From Rhodoblastus sp. (lineage in GTDB: Bacteria; Pseudomonadota; Alphaproteobacteria; Rhizobiales; Beijerinckiaceae): DNA of 64,000 nt. Shown piece after piece: positions 10,004-25,847 of this stretch. The stretch's first letter is position 1; every line of letters starts with the position of its first letter. The position numbers and the translations under genes are program-made. The stretch is from NCBI RefSeq assembly GCF_019449565.1, contig NZ_JAGRPM010000007.1, forward strand, positions 25,065-89,064, written 5' to 3'. The notes below the pieces were generated by a model, which saw only the letters and a list, made by a program, of their open reading frames with translations, did no database searches and was not told the origin of the DNA.

Positions 10004-10393
10004 ATGAAGAAAGCCGCCCTTTTCTCCCTTCTTCTGCTTTCGGGTCTTCATGCGTCGCCGGTTCTGGCCGCGCCTGCGTTTCCGGCCGGACTGTGGCGGG
10101 TGGCGGATGGATCGGCGATCATCCGCATCGCGCCCTGTGGCAAGAATGTCTGCGGCGTCATCGCCGCCGCCCCGCCGCCGGCGGCTGGCGAAAAGTCCTC
10201 GGTCGGCCAGAAGATCCTGATCAATCTCCGGCGCGAGGGCGATGTGTGGAAGGGGCCGATCTTCAATCTCGACGACGGCAAGATGTATGACGGCGAAATC
10301 TCCGCCGGTCCCGACACGGACCATCTGAAGATTCGTGGTTGCGTGCAGGGAGGCGGCCTTTGCGGCGGCGAGACCTGGAAACGGGCGCGCTGA
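10004..10393 (+). CDS. Exported DUF2147-family protein
   Basis: A 129-residue protein with a clear signal peptide (KK followed by a hydrophobic stretch, likely cleaved near HASPVLAAPA, about residues 17-23). The mature part has GLWRVADGSAIIRIAPCGKNVCGVI, a glycine-rich NLDDGKMYDGEIS turn and IRGCVQGGGLCGGETWKR. This matches the DUF2147 beta-barrel-like family of periplasmic proteins, with conserved cysteine pairs that may form disulfides. It lies 6 bp after hemD on the same strand, but a role in haem synthesis is not implied. Confidence 0.8.
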   Translation: MKKAALFSLLLLSGLHASPVLAAPAFPAGLWRVADGSAIIRIAPCGKNVCGVIAAAPPPAAGEKSSVGQKILINLRREGDVWKGPIFNLDDGKMYDGEISAGPDTDHLKIRGCVQGGGLCGGETWKRAR

Positions 10394-10685
10394 TTCGCGT
10401 TCAGATTGCCTGAAAATCGCGCTCGCGTTGACAAGGCGGCGCCGCGCTTCTATCTCTCGCGCGCCGGAATCCCGGCTTTTTGTGCTTTCGCGCCGCTCTG
10501 GGCAATTGTTTGCCGTGGTGGTTGAGAACAGGGCGCGGCGCCTTGTTTCTTGCGCCCTGGCTTCCGACATTGTGGCGGCGCGGCCGCCGCTCCCGGGGGC
10601 GGCGCGTTTCGCCGGCCCGGGCCTTTCCGGTCGCCGGCCTCCATCGGATTGCGGCGCGAGGGCGCCGCTCTGAAAGGTCGTTGGA

Positions 10686-13493
<2,808 letters not shown>

Positions 13494-13569
13494 CGCCGAG
13501 GCCTCCGTCGCGCCGGAATCGGGCGCGGGCGGGGGCGTATCGTGGCGGGTCGCCGCACGGGTCAAGGGC

Positions 13570-15777
13570 ATGATCGAAAGCCGCGAGAAAATCCGGGACG
13601 ACGTCGCCGACGTGCTGGTCCCGGTCGCGGTGGACCATCCCTATTCCTATCGTATCCCGGACGGGATGAGTTTGGCGGAAGGCGATTTCGTCAAAGTCTC
13701 GCTAGGCGCGCGCGAAGCCTTTGGCGTCGTCTGGGCCTTGCGCCGCGACGCGCGCGAAAATCTCAAGCCTGTCTTGGCCCGGCTCGACCTGCCGCCGCTG
13801 CCGCAAAAACTGCGCGCCTTCCTCGATTGGGTCGCGGCCTGGACGCTCGCCCCGCGCGGCATGGTGCTGCGCATGGCGACTCGCGCGGCGGAAGACGCCG
13901 AGGACGAGCCGATGCGCATTGGCGTCCGCGCAACCGGCGCCGCGCCGAAGCGGCCGACGCCCGCGCGTCAGCGCGTGCTTGCCGCCCTGATCGGCGATCT
14001 CACGGCGACCAAGACGGAGCTGGCGCGGCTCGCGGGCGTCTCGTCGGGCGTCGTCGACGCGCTGGTTGACGACGGCGCGCTGGAGGCGGTCGCGCTTCCG
14101 CCCGAAACGCCGGGCGCGCGGCCCGATCCCGATTTTTGCGCCCCGGACCTTTCCCCCGCGCAGGACGAGGCCGCGCAGGCCCTGCGGGCGGCGGTCGCGT
14201 CGGGCCTTTTCAAGCCGATCCTGCTCGAAGGCGTCACCGGCTCCGGCAAGACGGAAGTCTATTTCGAGGCCGTGGCCGAGGCGCTGCGCGCCGGCGGACA
14301 GGCTTTGATCCTGATGCCGGAAATCGCCCTGACGGGGCAGTTTCTCGAACGTTTCGCGAAAAGGTTCGGCGAGCGGCCGGCGGAATGGCATTCCGGCGTT
14401 TCGCCACGGCGCCGGGCGCGGGTGTGGCGCGGCGTCGCGCAGGGCGAGGTCCGGGTGGTGGCGGGCGCCCGCTCGGCGCTTTTCCTGCCCTTCGCCGGGC
14501 TGCGGACGATCGTGGTCGATGAGGAGCACGAGGCCGCCTACAAGCAGGAGGACGGCGTCGCCTATCACGCCCGCGACATGGCCGTGGTGCGGGCGCGGCA
14601 GGACTCATCGGCCATCGTGCTGGCTTCCGCGACGCCTTCCATCGAGACGCGCGAGAACGCCCGCCAGGGCCGCTATGGCTGGCTGCGGCTGGATAGCCGA
14701 TTCGCCGGTCGCCAACTGCCCGAGATGGAGGCCATCGACCTGCGGCGGGAAGCCCCGCCGCGCGGCAAATGGATCGCGCCCCGCCTCGTGGAGGCGATGC
14801 GGGACTGTTTTACCCGTAAGGAACAGGCGTTGTTGTTCCTCAACCGCCGCGGCTATGCCCCGCTCACCTTGTGCCGGACCTGCGGCCACAAGTTCCAATG
14901 TCCCAATTGCTCGGCCTGGCTGGTCGAACATCGTTACCGCCGCGCGCTGGCCTGCCATCATTGCGGCCATGTCGAGCGCCGGCCCGACATCTGCCCGGAA
15001 TGCCAAACGCCCGATTCGCTCACCGCCTGCGGCCCGGGCGTCGAGCGCGTCGCCGAGGAGGCCGCCGAGCTTTTCCCGGACGCGCGGCGGCTCGTGCTGT
15101 CGTCCGACATGCCCGGCGGAATCGAGCGCCTGCGCAGCGAATTGCAGGCGGTGGAGAATCGCGAATTCGATCTCGTGATCGGCACCCAGCTTGTCGCCAA
15201 GGGCCATAATTTCCCGCATCTGACGCTCGTTGGCGTGGTGGACGCCGATATCGGCCTCGCCAATGGCGATCCGCGCGCCGCCGAGCGGACCTTCCAGTTG
15301 CTGAGCCAGGTCGCGGGCCGCGCCGGACGCGGCGAACAGCCTGGGCGCGCCTTTCTGCAAACATGGCAAAAGGAGCATCCGGTCCTGCGCGCTCTCATCT
15401 CTGGCGATTTCGAGCGCTTCTATCGCGAGGAGACAGAGGCCCGCCGTGAGGCCGGGCTGCCGCCGTTCGGCCGGCTCGCGGCGCTCGTCGTCTCAGGCCC
15501 GGAACGCGCGGCGACGGAGGCGCATGCGCGCGAACTGGCGCGCGCGGCCGCCCTTGCGCGCAAGGAAAACACATCGCCGGATTCGGATATCGTCGTGCTC
15601 GGGCCGGCCGAGGCGCCGCTCGCGGTGCTGCGCGGAAGGAGCCGATTCCGGCTGCTCGTCAAAGCGTCGCGTCGCGCGGATTTGCAGGGTTTTTTGCGCC
15701 GCATGCTCGCGGCGGGGCCCAAGCCGAAAGGCGGGTTGCGCGTCGCCGTGGACATCGATCCGCAGAGTTTTCTCTAA
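13570..15777 (+). CDS. priA: Primosomal replication restart helicase PriA
   Basis: A 3'-5' helicase that reloads the replisome at stalled forks. It is 735 residues from the ATG at 13570, where family similarity begins (DVLVPVAVDHPYSYRIPDG). Walker A GVTGSGKT is at 221-228, the DEEH box is present, and the zinc-binding insertion has paired cysteines (CRTCGHKFQCPNC, CHHCGH, CPECQ). The conserved TQLVAKGHNFP motif is also there. The frame is open upstream into the secA 3' end, but no similarity extends there. It follows secA by 76 bp, and the next gene downstream is atpH; priA-atpH adjacency is usual in Hyphomicrobiales. Confidence 0.96.
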   Translation: MIESREKIRDDVADVLVPVAVDHPYSYRIPDGMSLAEGDFVKVSLGAREAFGVVWALRRDARENLKPVLARLDLPPLPQKLRAFLDWVAAWTLAPRGMVLRMATRAAEDAEDEPMRIGVRATGAAPKRPTPARQRVLAALIGDLTATKTELARLAGVSSGVVDALVDDGALEAVALPPETPGARPDPDFCAPDLSPAQDEAAQALRAAVASGLFKPILLEGVTGSGKTEVYFEAVAEALRAGGQALILMPEIALTGQFLERFAKRFGERPAEWHSGVSPRRRARVWRGVAQGEVRVVAGARSALFLPFAGLRTIVVDEEHEAAYKQEDGVAYHARDMAVVRARQDSSAIVLASATPSIETRENARQGRYGWLRLDSRFAGRQLPEMEAIDLRREAPPRGKWIAPRLVEAMRDCFTRKEQALLFLNRRGYAPLTLCRTCGHKFQCPNCSAWLVEHRYRRALACHHCGHVERRPDICPECQTPDSLTACGPGVERVAEEAAELFPDARRLVLSSDMPGGIERLRSELQAVENREFDLVIGTQLVAKGHNFPHLTLVGVVDADIGLANGDPRAAERTFQLLSQVAGRAGRGEQPGRAFLQTWQKEHPVLRALISGDFERFYREETEARREAGLPPFGRLAALVVSGPERAATEAHARELARAAALARKENTSPDSDIVVLGPAEAPLAVLRGRSRFRLLVKASRRADLQGFLRRMLAAGPKPKGGLRVAVDIDPQSFL

Positions 15778-16005
15778 GAGAGTTTTCAGCGAATCCATTT
15801 GTAAATTATCCCAAAGCCTTACTTTCGCCGCGCCTGTCAGGGTTGCGCCGCTTGGCGCCCTATGTTACGTCAGCCGCGCCTTTCGGGGAGACAGGCTTTC
15901 GCCCCTCTCCGTTTCCAGCCAGTTCAGCTCTTGAAGATGATGCGGCGCGTCGCGCCGGACCGTTCGAGGGCGGATGGTCGTCCGATCCAAAGGGAGCTTT
16001 TCCGC

Positions 16006-16577
16006 GTGGCTGAAGTCGACGACTCCAATAAACCGACGTCCGGCGTCGCGGAACGCTATGCCCTGGCCCTGTTCACTCTCGCGCAGGAACAAAATGTCGC
16101 CGACGCCGTCGCCGACGCCCTGCGCAATTTCGGCGACATGATCGCCCAGAGCGCGGACCTGAAGCGCCTGGTCGTCAGCCCGGTCTTTTCCGCCGAAGAG
16201 CAGCTCAAGGCCGTCACCGCCATCCTGAACCAATATGGGTTCGGCGGCGTCACCGCCAATTTCATCAAGCTGGTGGCCTCCAAGCGCCGCCTCTTCGTCC
16301 TCCCCGACATGATTCGCGCCTTTCTCGCCCTGAACGACAAGGCGAAGGGCGTCACCCGCGCCGACATCACGGTCGCCGCGCCGCTTTCGTCCGATCATTT
16401 CGCCGCGCTTGAAGAAGCGCTGCGCCAGGTCTCGGGCGGCAAGACCGTCAAGGTCAACGTCAATGTCGATCCCTCGATCATTGGCGGCATCGTCGTCAAG
16501 CTTGGCTCGCGCATGGTCGACGCCTCGCTCAAAACCAAGCTCAACTCGCTCCGCACACGTATGAAAGAGGTCGGCTG

Positions 16578-16578
<1 letters not shown>
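16006..16578 (+). CDS. atpH: ATP synthase F1 subunit delta
   Basis: Links the F1 head to the peripheral stalk of ATP synthase. From the GTG at 16006 (GGGAG about 10 nt upstream) the product is 190 residues, the normal size. It shows [17 protein letters not shown] at the start and the C-terminal [10 protein letters not shown]...[20 protein letters not shown] region typical of OSCP/delta. The longer upstream frame lacks conservation. Its stop overlaps the atpA start by one base (TGATG), the first coupling of the atpHAGDC operon. Confidence 0.94.
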
Positions 16579-18107
<1,529 letters not shown>

Positions 18108-18205
18108 TTTCGCATCGAGCCCGCCGTCCCTGACTGCGGGCTCGCCTCCTGGAACGTTCCTGACGCCGAAAATGGCGAAAAGAGCGGAAGTCGAGCGGAC
18201 AAAAC

Positions 18206-19072
18206 ATGCCCTCGTTGAAGGATCTTCGCAATCGCATCGCCTCCGTGAAGGCGACGCAGAAAATCACCAAGGCCATGCAGATGGTCGCTGCGGCGAAGCT
18301 GCGTCGCGCCCAGCAGGCGGCCGAGGCCGCGCGCCCCTATGCCGAGCGCATGGACACGGTTCTGGCCAATCTCGCCTCCGGCGTTTCCGGCGACGGCCCC
18401 GCCCTGCTGACCGGCAATGGCAAGAGCGAGGTTCATCTCCTCGTCGTCGCCACGGCCGAGCGCGGGTTGTGCGGCGGTTTCAATTCCTCGATCGTGCGTC
18501 TGGCGCGTGAACGGATCCTCGCCCTCCAGTCCGAAGGCAAGACGGTCAAGATCCTCTGCATCGGCAAGAAGGGTTACGATCAGTTGCGCCGGCAGTTCGA
18601 GAAGCAGATCGTCGATCTGATCGACCTGCGCGCGCTGCGCCAGATCGGCTTTGAAAACGCCGATCCGATCGGCAAGAAGATCATCGCCATGTTCGATCGG
18701 GGCGAATTCGACGTCGCGACGCTGTTCTATTCGAAGTTCCGCTCCGTCATTCTGCAGATTCCGACCGCTCAGCAGTTGATCCCGGCCGAAGTTCCGGCTG
18801 GCGGCGAAGCCTCGACGGCCGCTTATGAATATGAGCCCGGCCAGGACGAAATTCTGGCGACCCTGTTGCCGCGCAATATTTCCGTGCAGATTTTCCGGGG
18901 CTTGCTGGAAAACGCCGCTTCGGAACAGGGCGCGCGCATGAGCGCCATGGATAACGCCACGCGCAACGCCGGCGAAATGATCAAGAAGCAGACGACGATC
19001 TATAACCGTTCGCGTCAGGCTATGATCACCAAGGAACTGATCGAAATCATCTCGGGCGCCGAAGCGCTCTGA
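18206..19072 (+). CDS. atpG: ATP synthase F1 subunit gamma
   Basis: The rotating central stalk. It is 288 residues; the N-terminal helix [23 protein letters not shown] and the C-terminal [21 protein letters not shown] are the two conserved ends that form the coiled-coil shaft. It lies 98 bp after atpA with no gene between and 28 bp before atpD. An internal segment around residues 195-215 ([19 protein letters not shown]) is the usual variable loop. Confidence 0.97.
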   Translation: MPSLKDLRNRIASVKATQKITKAMQMVAAAKLRRAQQAAEAARPYAERMDTVLANLASGVSGDGPALLTGNGKSEVHLLVVATAERGLCGGFNSSIVRLARERILALQSEGKTVKILCIGKKGYDQLRRQFEKQIVDLIDLRALRQIGFENADPIGKKIIAMFDRGEFDVATLFYSKFRSVILQIPTAQQLIPAEVPAGGEASTAAYEYEPGQDEILATLLPRNISVQIFRGLLENAASEQGARMSAMDNATRNAGEMIKKQTTIYNRSRQAMITKELIEIISGAEAL

Positions 19073-19091
19073 CCGTCATTAAGTAATGTGA

Positions 19092-20546
<1,455 letters not shown>

Positions 20547-20637
20547 TATTCGGAATCGTCCGGCGGCGTCAGCGCCGCCGGCGCCCTGACGGCCCGTCGT
20601 CCGTGCGGGCGGCGCAAGCCCAGGTTTGGAGAGTTTT

Positions 20638-21039
20638 ATGGCGACATTTCACTTCGAGCTCGTCTCGCCGGAAAAACTGCTGTTTTCGGGCGAAGTCGAA
20701 GCTGTGGTCGTGCCCGGCGTCGAAGGCCAGTTCACCGTCATGAAGGATCATGCGCCGGTCATGACCGTCCTCAAGGCGGGCATTGTCGAGATTGACGAAG
20801 CGCCCAACAAGAAGAGCCGGCTCTTCGTGCGCGGCGGTTTCGCCGATGTCGCGGCGGGCGGACTGACCCTGCTTGCCGAACAGGCGACCCCGCTCGAGCA
20901 GTTCGATTCGGCGCGGCTGGCTCAGGAAATCAAGAACGCCGAGGAAGATCTGGCTGATGCGACCTCCGACGAAGCCCAGAAGCTCGCGGCGGACAAGCTC
21001 GACCAGCTCAATGAGCTGAAAGCTGCCGTCGCGGCCTGA
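20638..21039 (+). CDS. atpC: ATP synthase F1 subunit epsilon
   Basis: Central-stalk subunit that couples rotation to the c-ring and can inhibit ATP hydrolysis. It is 133 residues from the ATG at 20638 (GGAGAG 4 nt upstream). The N-terminal beta-sandwich has [38 protein letters not shown] and FVRGGFADV; the C-terminal helices are shorter than in E. coli, as usual in alphaproteobacteria. It is the last gene of the operon, followed by an intrinsic terminator. Confidence 0.96.
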   Translation: MATFHFELVSPEKLLFSGEVEAVVVPGVEGQFTVMKDHAPVMTVLKAGIVEIDEAPNKKSRLFVRGGFADVAAGGLTLLAEQATPLEQFDSARLAQEIKNAEEDLADATSDEAQKLAADKLDQLNELKAAVAA

Positions 21040-21063
21040 CGCCTCGAGCGCGTTTCTGTTCAA

Positions 21064-21093
21064 GCGGCCCCATCAGGGCCGCTTTTCTTTTTT
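21064..21093 (+). terminator. Intrinsic terminator of the atpHAGDC operon
   Basis: A perfect 7-bp GC stem (GCGGCCC at 21064-21070 with GGGCCGC at 21076-21082, loop CATCA) is followed by TTTTCTTTTTT. It lies 24 bp after the atpC stop and just before the convergent ubiG end, so it may serve both strands. Confidence 0.88.
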
Positions 21094-21100
21094 GGCGGCC

Positions 21101-21871
21101 TCAAGCGTCGCGCGCCATTGCGATCATGTAGTTCACGTCGAGGTCGCCGGAGAGCCGCCATTCGTCCGCGAGCGGGTGATAGACCATTCCGGCGCGGTCG
21201 ATTTCGGCCAGTCCCGCCGATTTGAGCGGCGCCAGCATCTCTGCGGGGCGCAGAAATTTGGTCCAGTCATGGGTGCCAGGCTCGACCCAGCGCAGGACAT
21301 ATTCGGCGCCGACGATCGCCAGCGCATAGCTTTTCAGGGTGCGATTCAAGGTCGCGCCGACGAAGAGCCCGCCCGGGCGAACCAAGGCTGCGGCTGCGGC
21401 CAGAAATCCTTTCACATCGGCGACATGTTCGAGAACTTCCATCGCCAGAACGATGTCGAATGTCTCGCCGGAGTCCGCCAGCGCCTCGACGGTCGTCGCG
21501 CGGTAGTCGACCTCCGTTCCGGCGATCGCGGCGTGGCGCCGCGCGGCGGCGATATTTTCCTCGGCGGGATCGACGCCCGTCACCTTCGCGCCCAGGGCCG
21601 CCAGGGGTTCCGACAACAGTCCGCCGCCGCAGCCGAGATCGACGATTCGGAGACCTTCCAACGGATATTCGGCCTTGCGGTCGCGCGGGCTCTGGCCCTT
21701 TGGAAAATGGCTGCAAAAAAGATTGCGCAGATAGGAAATGCGCAGCGGGTTGAGTTTATGCAGCGCGCGTTGCGGCCCTTCGAGGTCCCACCAGGCGTCG
21801 CCGAGCTTGGCGAAACGCGCCAATTCGTCTGCATCGACGCTGCCCGCGTCGGCGCCGCGAAATTCGGTCAT
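21101..21871 (-). CDS. ubiG: 3-demethylubiquinone/2-polyprenyl-6-hydroxyphenol O-methyltransferase
   Basis: SAM-dependent methyltransferase carrying out the two O-methylations of ubiquinone synthesis. From the ATG at 21871 (GGAG 7-10 nt upstream) the product is 256 residues. It shows FAKLGDAWWDLEGPQRALHK near the start, SAM motif I VDLGCGGGLLSEPLA, and LAMEVLEHVADV, with the family's NRTLKSYALAIVGAEY further on. The frame is open 33 codons upstream but without conservation. It is divergent from lysC, a common arrangement in the order. Confidence 0.95.
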   Translation of the reverse strand: MTEFRGADAGSVDADELARFAKLGDAWWDLEGPQRALHKLNPLRISYLRNLFCSHFPKGQSPRDRKAEYPLEGLRIVDLGCGGGLLSEPLAALGAKVTGVDPAEENIAAARRHAAIAGTEVDYRATTVEALADSGETFDIVLAMEVLEHVADVKGFLAAAAALVRPGGLFVGATLNRTLKSYALAIVGAEYVLRWVEPGTHDWTKFLRPAEMLAPLKSAGLAEIDRAGMVYHPLADEWRLSGDLDVNYMIAMARDA

Positions 21872-22079
21872 GCCGCGCTCCAAACTCTCTCGTGACACGT
21901 TGACACAATCCGTTCGTCCCGTCATGTATAGCCGCCTCGCGCGCGGGGCGCGGCTCCTGGTCTTTCTCACGAGCGGAAGCGAAAGAAAAGCCCCCGAGAC
22001 GTTGGCGCCCTGGGCCCCTCTCCGAAGTCCGGCGCCAAGGAAGCCGTATGATCAATTCATTGAGCGACTTTAGGACATT

Positions 22080-23315
22080 ATGGCGCGTCTGGTCATGAAA
22101 TTCGGCGGCACGTCGGTCGCCAATATAGAACGCATTCGAAATGTGGCGCGTCACGTCAAGCGCGAAGTCGAGGCGGGATTTGAAGTCGCGGTGGTCGTTT
22201 CGGCCATGTCAGGCAAGACCAATGAGCTGGTTGGCTGGGTCAATGACGCCGATAAGCATTATGATCCGTGCGAATATGACGCCGTCGTCGCCTCGGGCGA
22301 ACAGGTGACGTCCGGTCTGCTAGCCGTCGTGCTGCAGGAAATGGGCATTCCGGCGCGGTCCTGGCAGGGCTGGCAGATTCCAATCGAGACGGACGGCGCC
22401 CATGGCGCCGCGCGAATCGCCCGCATTGACGGCGCGAAACTGGGCGAAGGATTTTCGCGCAAGGAAGTCGCTGTGATCGCGGGCTTTCAGGGCGTCGATC
22501 CGGCGACAGGACGGCTCACCACGCTGGGGCGCGGCGGCTCCGACACCAGCGCGGTGGCCATCGCGGCGGCGATCAAGGCGGATCGCTGCGACATCTACAC
22601 CGATGTGGACGGCGTCTATACGACCGATCCGCGCGTTGTGACCAAGGCGCGCCGGCTTGACAGAATCGCCTTTGAGGAAATGCTGGAAATGGCCTCGCTC
22701 GGGGCCAAGGTGCTGCAAGTGCGCTCGGTCGAAATGGCCATGATTCATCGGGTCAAGACCTTCGTGCGGTCTTCGTTCGACGATCCCGCCAATCCGCAGC
22801 CTGGCACGTTGATTTGCGACGAGGAGGATATTGTGGAACAGCAGGTCGTGACCGGAATCGCCTTTTCCAAGGACGAGGCGCAGCTGACCTTGCGCAAGGT
22901 GGCCGACAAGCCCGGCGTCGCGGCGGCGATCTTCCAGCCCCTCGCCGAAGCCAATGTCAATGTCGACATGATCATCCAGGTGGTCTCCGACGACGCGAAA
23001 ACAACCGACATCACCTTCACGGTTCCCGCCGCCGAATTCGAGCGCGCCCGGGCGATCCTGGAAGGCGCCAAAGCCGAGATCGGCTTCTCGACGCTGCAGG
23101 CCTCGACCGACGTGGTGAAAGTTTCGGCAATTGGCGTGGGAATGCGCAGCCATTCCGGCGTCGCCGCGGCCGCCTTCCGGGCGCTGGCGGAAAAGGGCGT
23201 CAATATTCGCGCGATCACCACGTCGGAGATCAAATTTTCCGTTCTGATCGATGCAGCTTATACCGAACTCGCCGTGCGCACCTTGCATTCGCTGTACGGG
23301 CTGGATAAGGCCTAA
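22080..23315 (+). CDS. lysC: Aspartate kinase
   Basis: Phosphorylates aspartate, the entry to lysine, threonine and methionine synthesis. It is 411 residues: the kinase domain has [15 protein letters not shown] at the start, [11 protein letters not shown] and the [12 protein letters not shown] loop; two C-terminal ACT domains (about residues 265-405) give allosteric control. Length and layout match the monofunctional class II enzyme of alphaproteobacteria. The ribosome site is AGGA 5 nt upstream. ptsP follows after about 200 bp. Confidence 0.96.
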   Translation: MARLVMKFGGTSVANIERIRNVARHVKREVEAGFEVAVVVSAMSGKTNELVGWVNDADKHYDPCEYDAVVASGEQVTSGLLAVVLQEMGIPARSWQGWQIPIETDGAHGAARIARIDGAKLGEGFSRKEVAVIAGFQGVDPATGRLTTLGRGGSDTSAVAIAAAIKADRCDIYTDVDGVYTTDPRVVTKARRLDRIAFEEMLEMASLGAKVLQVRSVEMAMIHRVKTFVRSSFDDPANPQPGTLICDEEDIVEQQVVTGIAFSKDEAQLTLRKVADKPGVAAAIFQPLAEANVNVDMIIQVVSDDAKTTDITFTVPAAEFERARAILEGAKAEIGFSTLQASTDVVKVSAIGVGMRSHSGVAAAAFRALAEKGVNIRAITTSEIKFSVLIDAAYTELAVRTLHSLYGLDKA

Positions 23316-23517
23316 GGCAGGAAACTTTCGCTGCGCTTGACGGAAATTTATTCGCGACGACACAATGTCGCGACGGAGTTCCGTCATAGGCGGAATATGG
23401 CCGCGCCTGCGGTCCAGCCCTTGCATCCCGGGAAGGATGTAAGAAACTTGCGGCGGGCGAATCGCCAGTTCAATCGTGGATGGCGCGGCTAGGCGCCCTC
23501 CCATACAGGAAAAAAAT

Positions 23518-25782
23518 ATGCGCGGCGCACTGGGCGGACCCCGTCTGCTTCTGCGCCGGCTTCGCGAGGTCATGGCGGAGCCGGTGAACGCGCAGGCGCG
23601 TCTCGACCGGATCGTCATTCACATCGCCGCCAATATGGTGGCCGAAGTCTGTTCGGTCTATGTGGCCCGCTCGGATGGCAAGCTCGAGCTATACGCCACC
23701 GAGGGTTTGAACCGTGAAGCGGTCCATCTCACCACAATGACCACGGGCGAGGGTCTGGTCGGCCTGATCGCGGAAAAGGCCGAGTCTCTCGCGCTCGCCG
23801 ACGCCCAGGCCCATCCGGCCTTCTCCTACCGCCCCGAGACGGGCGAGGAAATCTATCAATCCTTCCTCGGCGTGCCGATCCTGCGCGGCGGCAATACGCT
23901 TGGCGTTCTCGTCGTCCAGAACCGCGCCCGCCGCACCTATTCCGAGGAAGAGGTCGAGGCGTTGCAGACGACGGCCATGCTGCTGGCCGAGATGATCGCC
24001 TCGGGCGAATTGCAATCCCTTGCCCAGCCCGGCCAAAGCTTCAGCCTGCAGAAGCCGATGGCCCTGAAGGGCGCGCCGCTCAGCGAGGGTGTCGGCCTGG
24101 GCCATGCCGTGCTGCATGAGCCCCGCATCGTCGTCAAGCAACTGGTCGCGGAGGATCCCCAGGCGGAAATGCGCCGACTCGACGCGGCGATCCAGGCCAT
24201 GCGCGAGCAGATCGATCAGCTCGTCGCGCGCGGCGACCGTTACGGCATGGGCGAACATCGCGACGTGCTCGAGACCGTGCGCATGTTCGCCAATGACCGG
24301 GGCTGGCTGCGCCGCCTGCGGGAAGCGCTGGAATCGGGCCTCACCGCCGAGGCGGCGGTCGAGCGCGTGCAAAACGACGCCCGCGCCAAGCTGCAGCGCC
24401 AGACCGATCCCTATCTGCGCGAGCGCCTGCACGATCTCGACGATCTCGCCAATCGCCTGCTGCGACAGCTGACGGGCGCGGGTCCGGCCCATGGCGGCGT
24501 CCTGCCGCCCAATGCGATTCTGGTCGCGCGCAACATGGGCCCGGCGGCCCTGCTCGAATATGATCGCGCCAATCTGCGTGGCCTCGTTCTCGAAGACGGC
24601 AGCCCGACCAGCCATGTCGCCATCATCGCCCGCGCCCTCGGGGTGCCGGCGATCGGCGAAGTCCCCAATGTGACCGATCTGGTCGAAACCGGCGACGCCA
24701 TCATTGTGGACGGCGGCTCGGGCGAGGTGCAGCTGCGTCCGACTTCGGACGTCGAGGCGGCCTATGGCGAGAAGGCGCGGCTGCGCGCCCGGCGCCAGGA
24801 GCAATATCACAAGCTGCGCGACGTTCCGGCGATCACCCGCGACGGCGTCGAAATCGGCCTTCACATGAACGCCGGCCTGCTGATCGATTGCCAGCACGCG
24901 ACCGAGGTCGGCGCGAAATCGATTGGCCTATTCCGCACCGAACTGCAATTCATGGTGGCGCCGAGTTTCCCGCGCCTTTCCGAGCAATATAACCTCTATC
25001 GCAAGGTCATCGAAGCTGCGGACGGGCGTCCCGTCACCTTCCGCACGCTTGATATCGGGTCGGACAAGGTCCTGCCCTATATGGCCAAGATGGAGGAGGA
25101 AAATCCGGCGCTGGGCTGGCGAGCGATCCGTATCGGGCTCGACCGACCGGGTCTGCTTCGGATTCAGTTGCGCGCCATTTTGCGCGCCGGCGCAGGCCGG
25201 GAAATGCGCATCATGTTTCCCATGGTGGCGACGACCGCCGAATTGTCGCGAGCCAAGGCCATCGCCTGGCGGGAATTCGAGTTCCTGCGCCGCCACGGCT
25301 ATGAGCTCCCGACGGAGTTGAAGCTCGGCGTGATGGTGGAAGTGCCGTCGCTGCTCTGGCAGCTCGATGAAATTTGCGCTTTGGCCGATTTCCTTTCCGT
25401 CGGCTCCAACGATCTCACCCAGTATCTTTTCGCCGCCGACCGCGACAACAAGCGGGTTTCGGTGCGTTACGACACCTTGTCGCCGGCCAATCTCCGGGCC
25501 TTGAAATCGATTGTAGATGCGGGCGACCGTCACGGCCGGCCAGTCAATCTCTGCGGCGAAATGGGAGGCAGGCCATTGGAGGCCATCGCGCTGGCCGCCA
25601 TCGGCTATCGCGGCCTGTCCATGACGCCCTCGGCGATCGGTCCTGTGAAGGCGGCGCTGCGGGCGATCGATCTGCGCGTCACGCGCGAATTCCTGATGCC
25701 TATGGTCGACAAGCCTGACGACTCCGTCTGCGTGCGGCAGGAGCTGCAGGCTTTCGTCGAAAAGCAGGGCGCGCCGCTCTAG
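23518..25782 (+). CDS. ptsP: Nitrogen PTS enzyme I (phosphoenolpyruvate-protein phosphotransferase PtsP)
   Basis: Autophosphorylates from PEP and feeds the NPr/EIIA-Ntr regulatory chain. It is 754 residues from the ATG at 23518 (AGGA 8 nt upstream). An N-terminal GAF domain (about 15-165) precedes the PEP-utilising module; the phospho-accepting histidine is H366 in DGSPTSHVAII; the PEP-binding barrel shows GLFRTELQFM, EMRIMFPMV and SVGSNDLTQYLFAADRDN. The lysC-ptsP-prfA order is typical of Hyphomicrobiales. Confidence 0.95.
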   Translation: MRGALGGPRLLLRRLREVMAEPVNAQARLDRIVIHIAANMVAEVCSVYVARSDGKLELYATEGLNREAVHLTTMTTGEGLVGLIAEKAESLALADAQAHPAFSYRPETGEEIYQSFLGVPILRGGNTLGVLVVQNRARRTYSEEEVEALQTTAMLLAEMIASGELQSLAQPGQSFSLQKPMALKGAPLSEGVGLGHAVLHEPRIVVKQLVAEDPQAEMRRLDAAIQAMREQIDQLVARGDRYGMGEHRDVLETVRMFANDRGWLRRLREALESGLTAEAAVERVQNDARAKLQRQTDPYLRERLHDLDDLANRLLRQLTGAGPAHGGVLPPNAILVARNMGPAALLEYDRANLRGLVLEDGSPTSHVAIIARALGVPAIGEVPNVTDLVETGDAIIVDGGSGEVQLRPTSDVEAAYGEKARLRARRQEQYHKLRDVPAITRDGVEIGLHMNAGLLIDCQHATEVGAKSIGLFRTELQFMVAPSFPRLSEQYNLYRKVIEAADGRPVTFRTLDIGSDKVLPYMAKMEEENPALGWRAIRIGLDRPGLLRIQLRAILRAGAGREMRIMFPMVATTAELSRAKAIAWREFEFLRRHGYELPTELKLGVMVEVPSLLWQLDEICALADFLSVGSNDLTQYLFAADRDNKRVSVRYDTLSPANLRALKSIVDAGDRHGRPVNLCGEMGGRPLEAIALAAIGYRGLSMTPSAIGPVKAALRAIDLRVTREFLMPMVDKPDDSVCVRQELQAFVEKQGAPL

Positions 25783-25847
25783 CGGGCTAGCCAATCTTTC
25801 CCTTTCCCGGACTTGCGTGACGCCCTGCGCGTCGCCGGAACACCGCC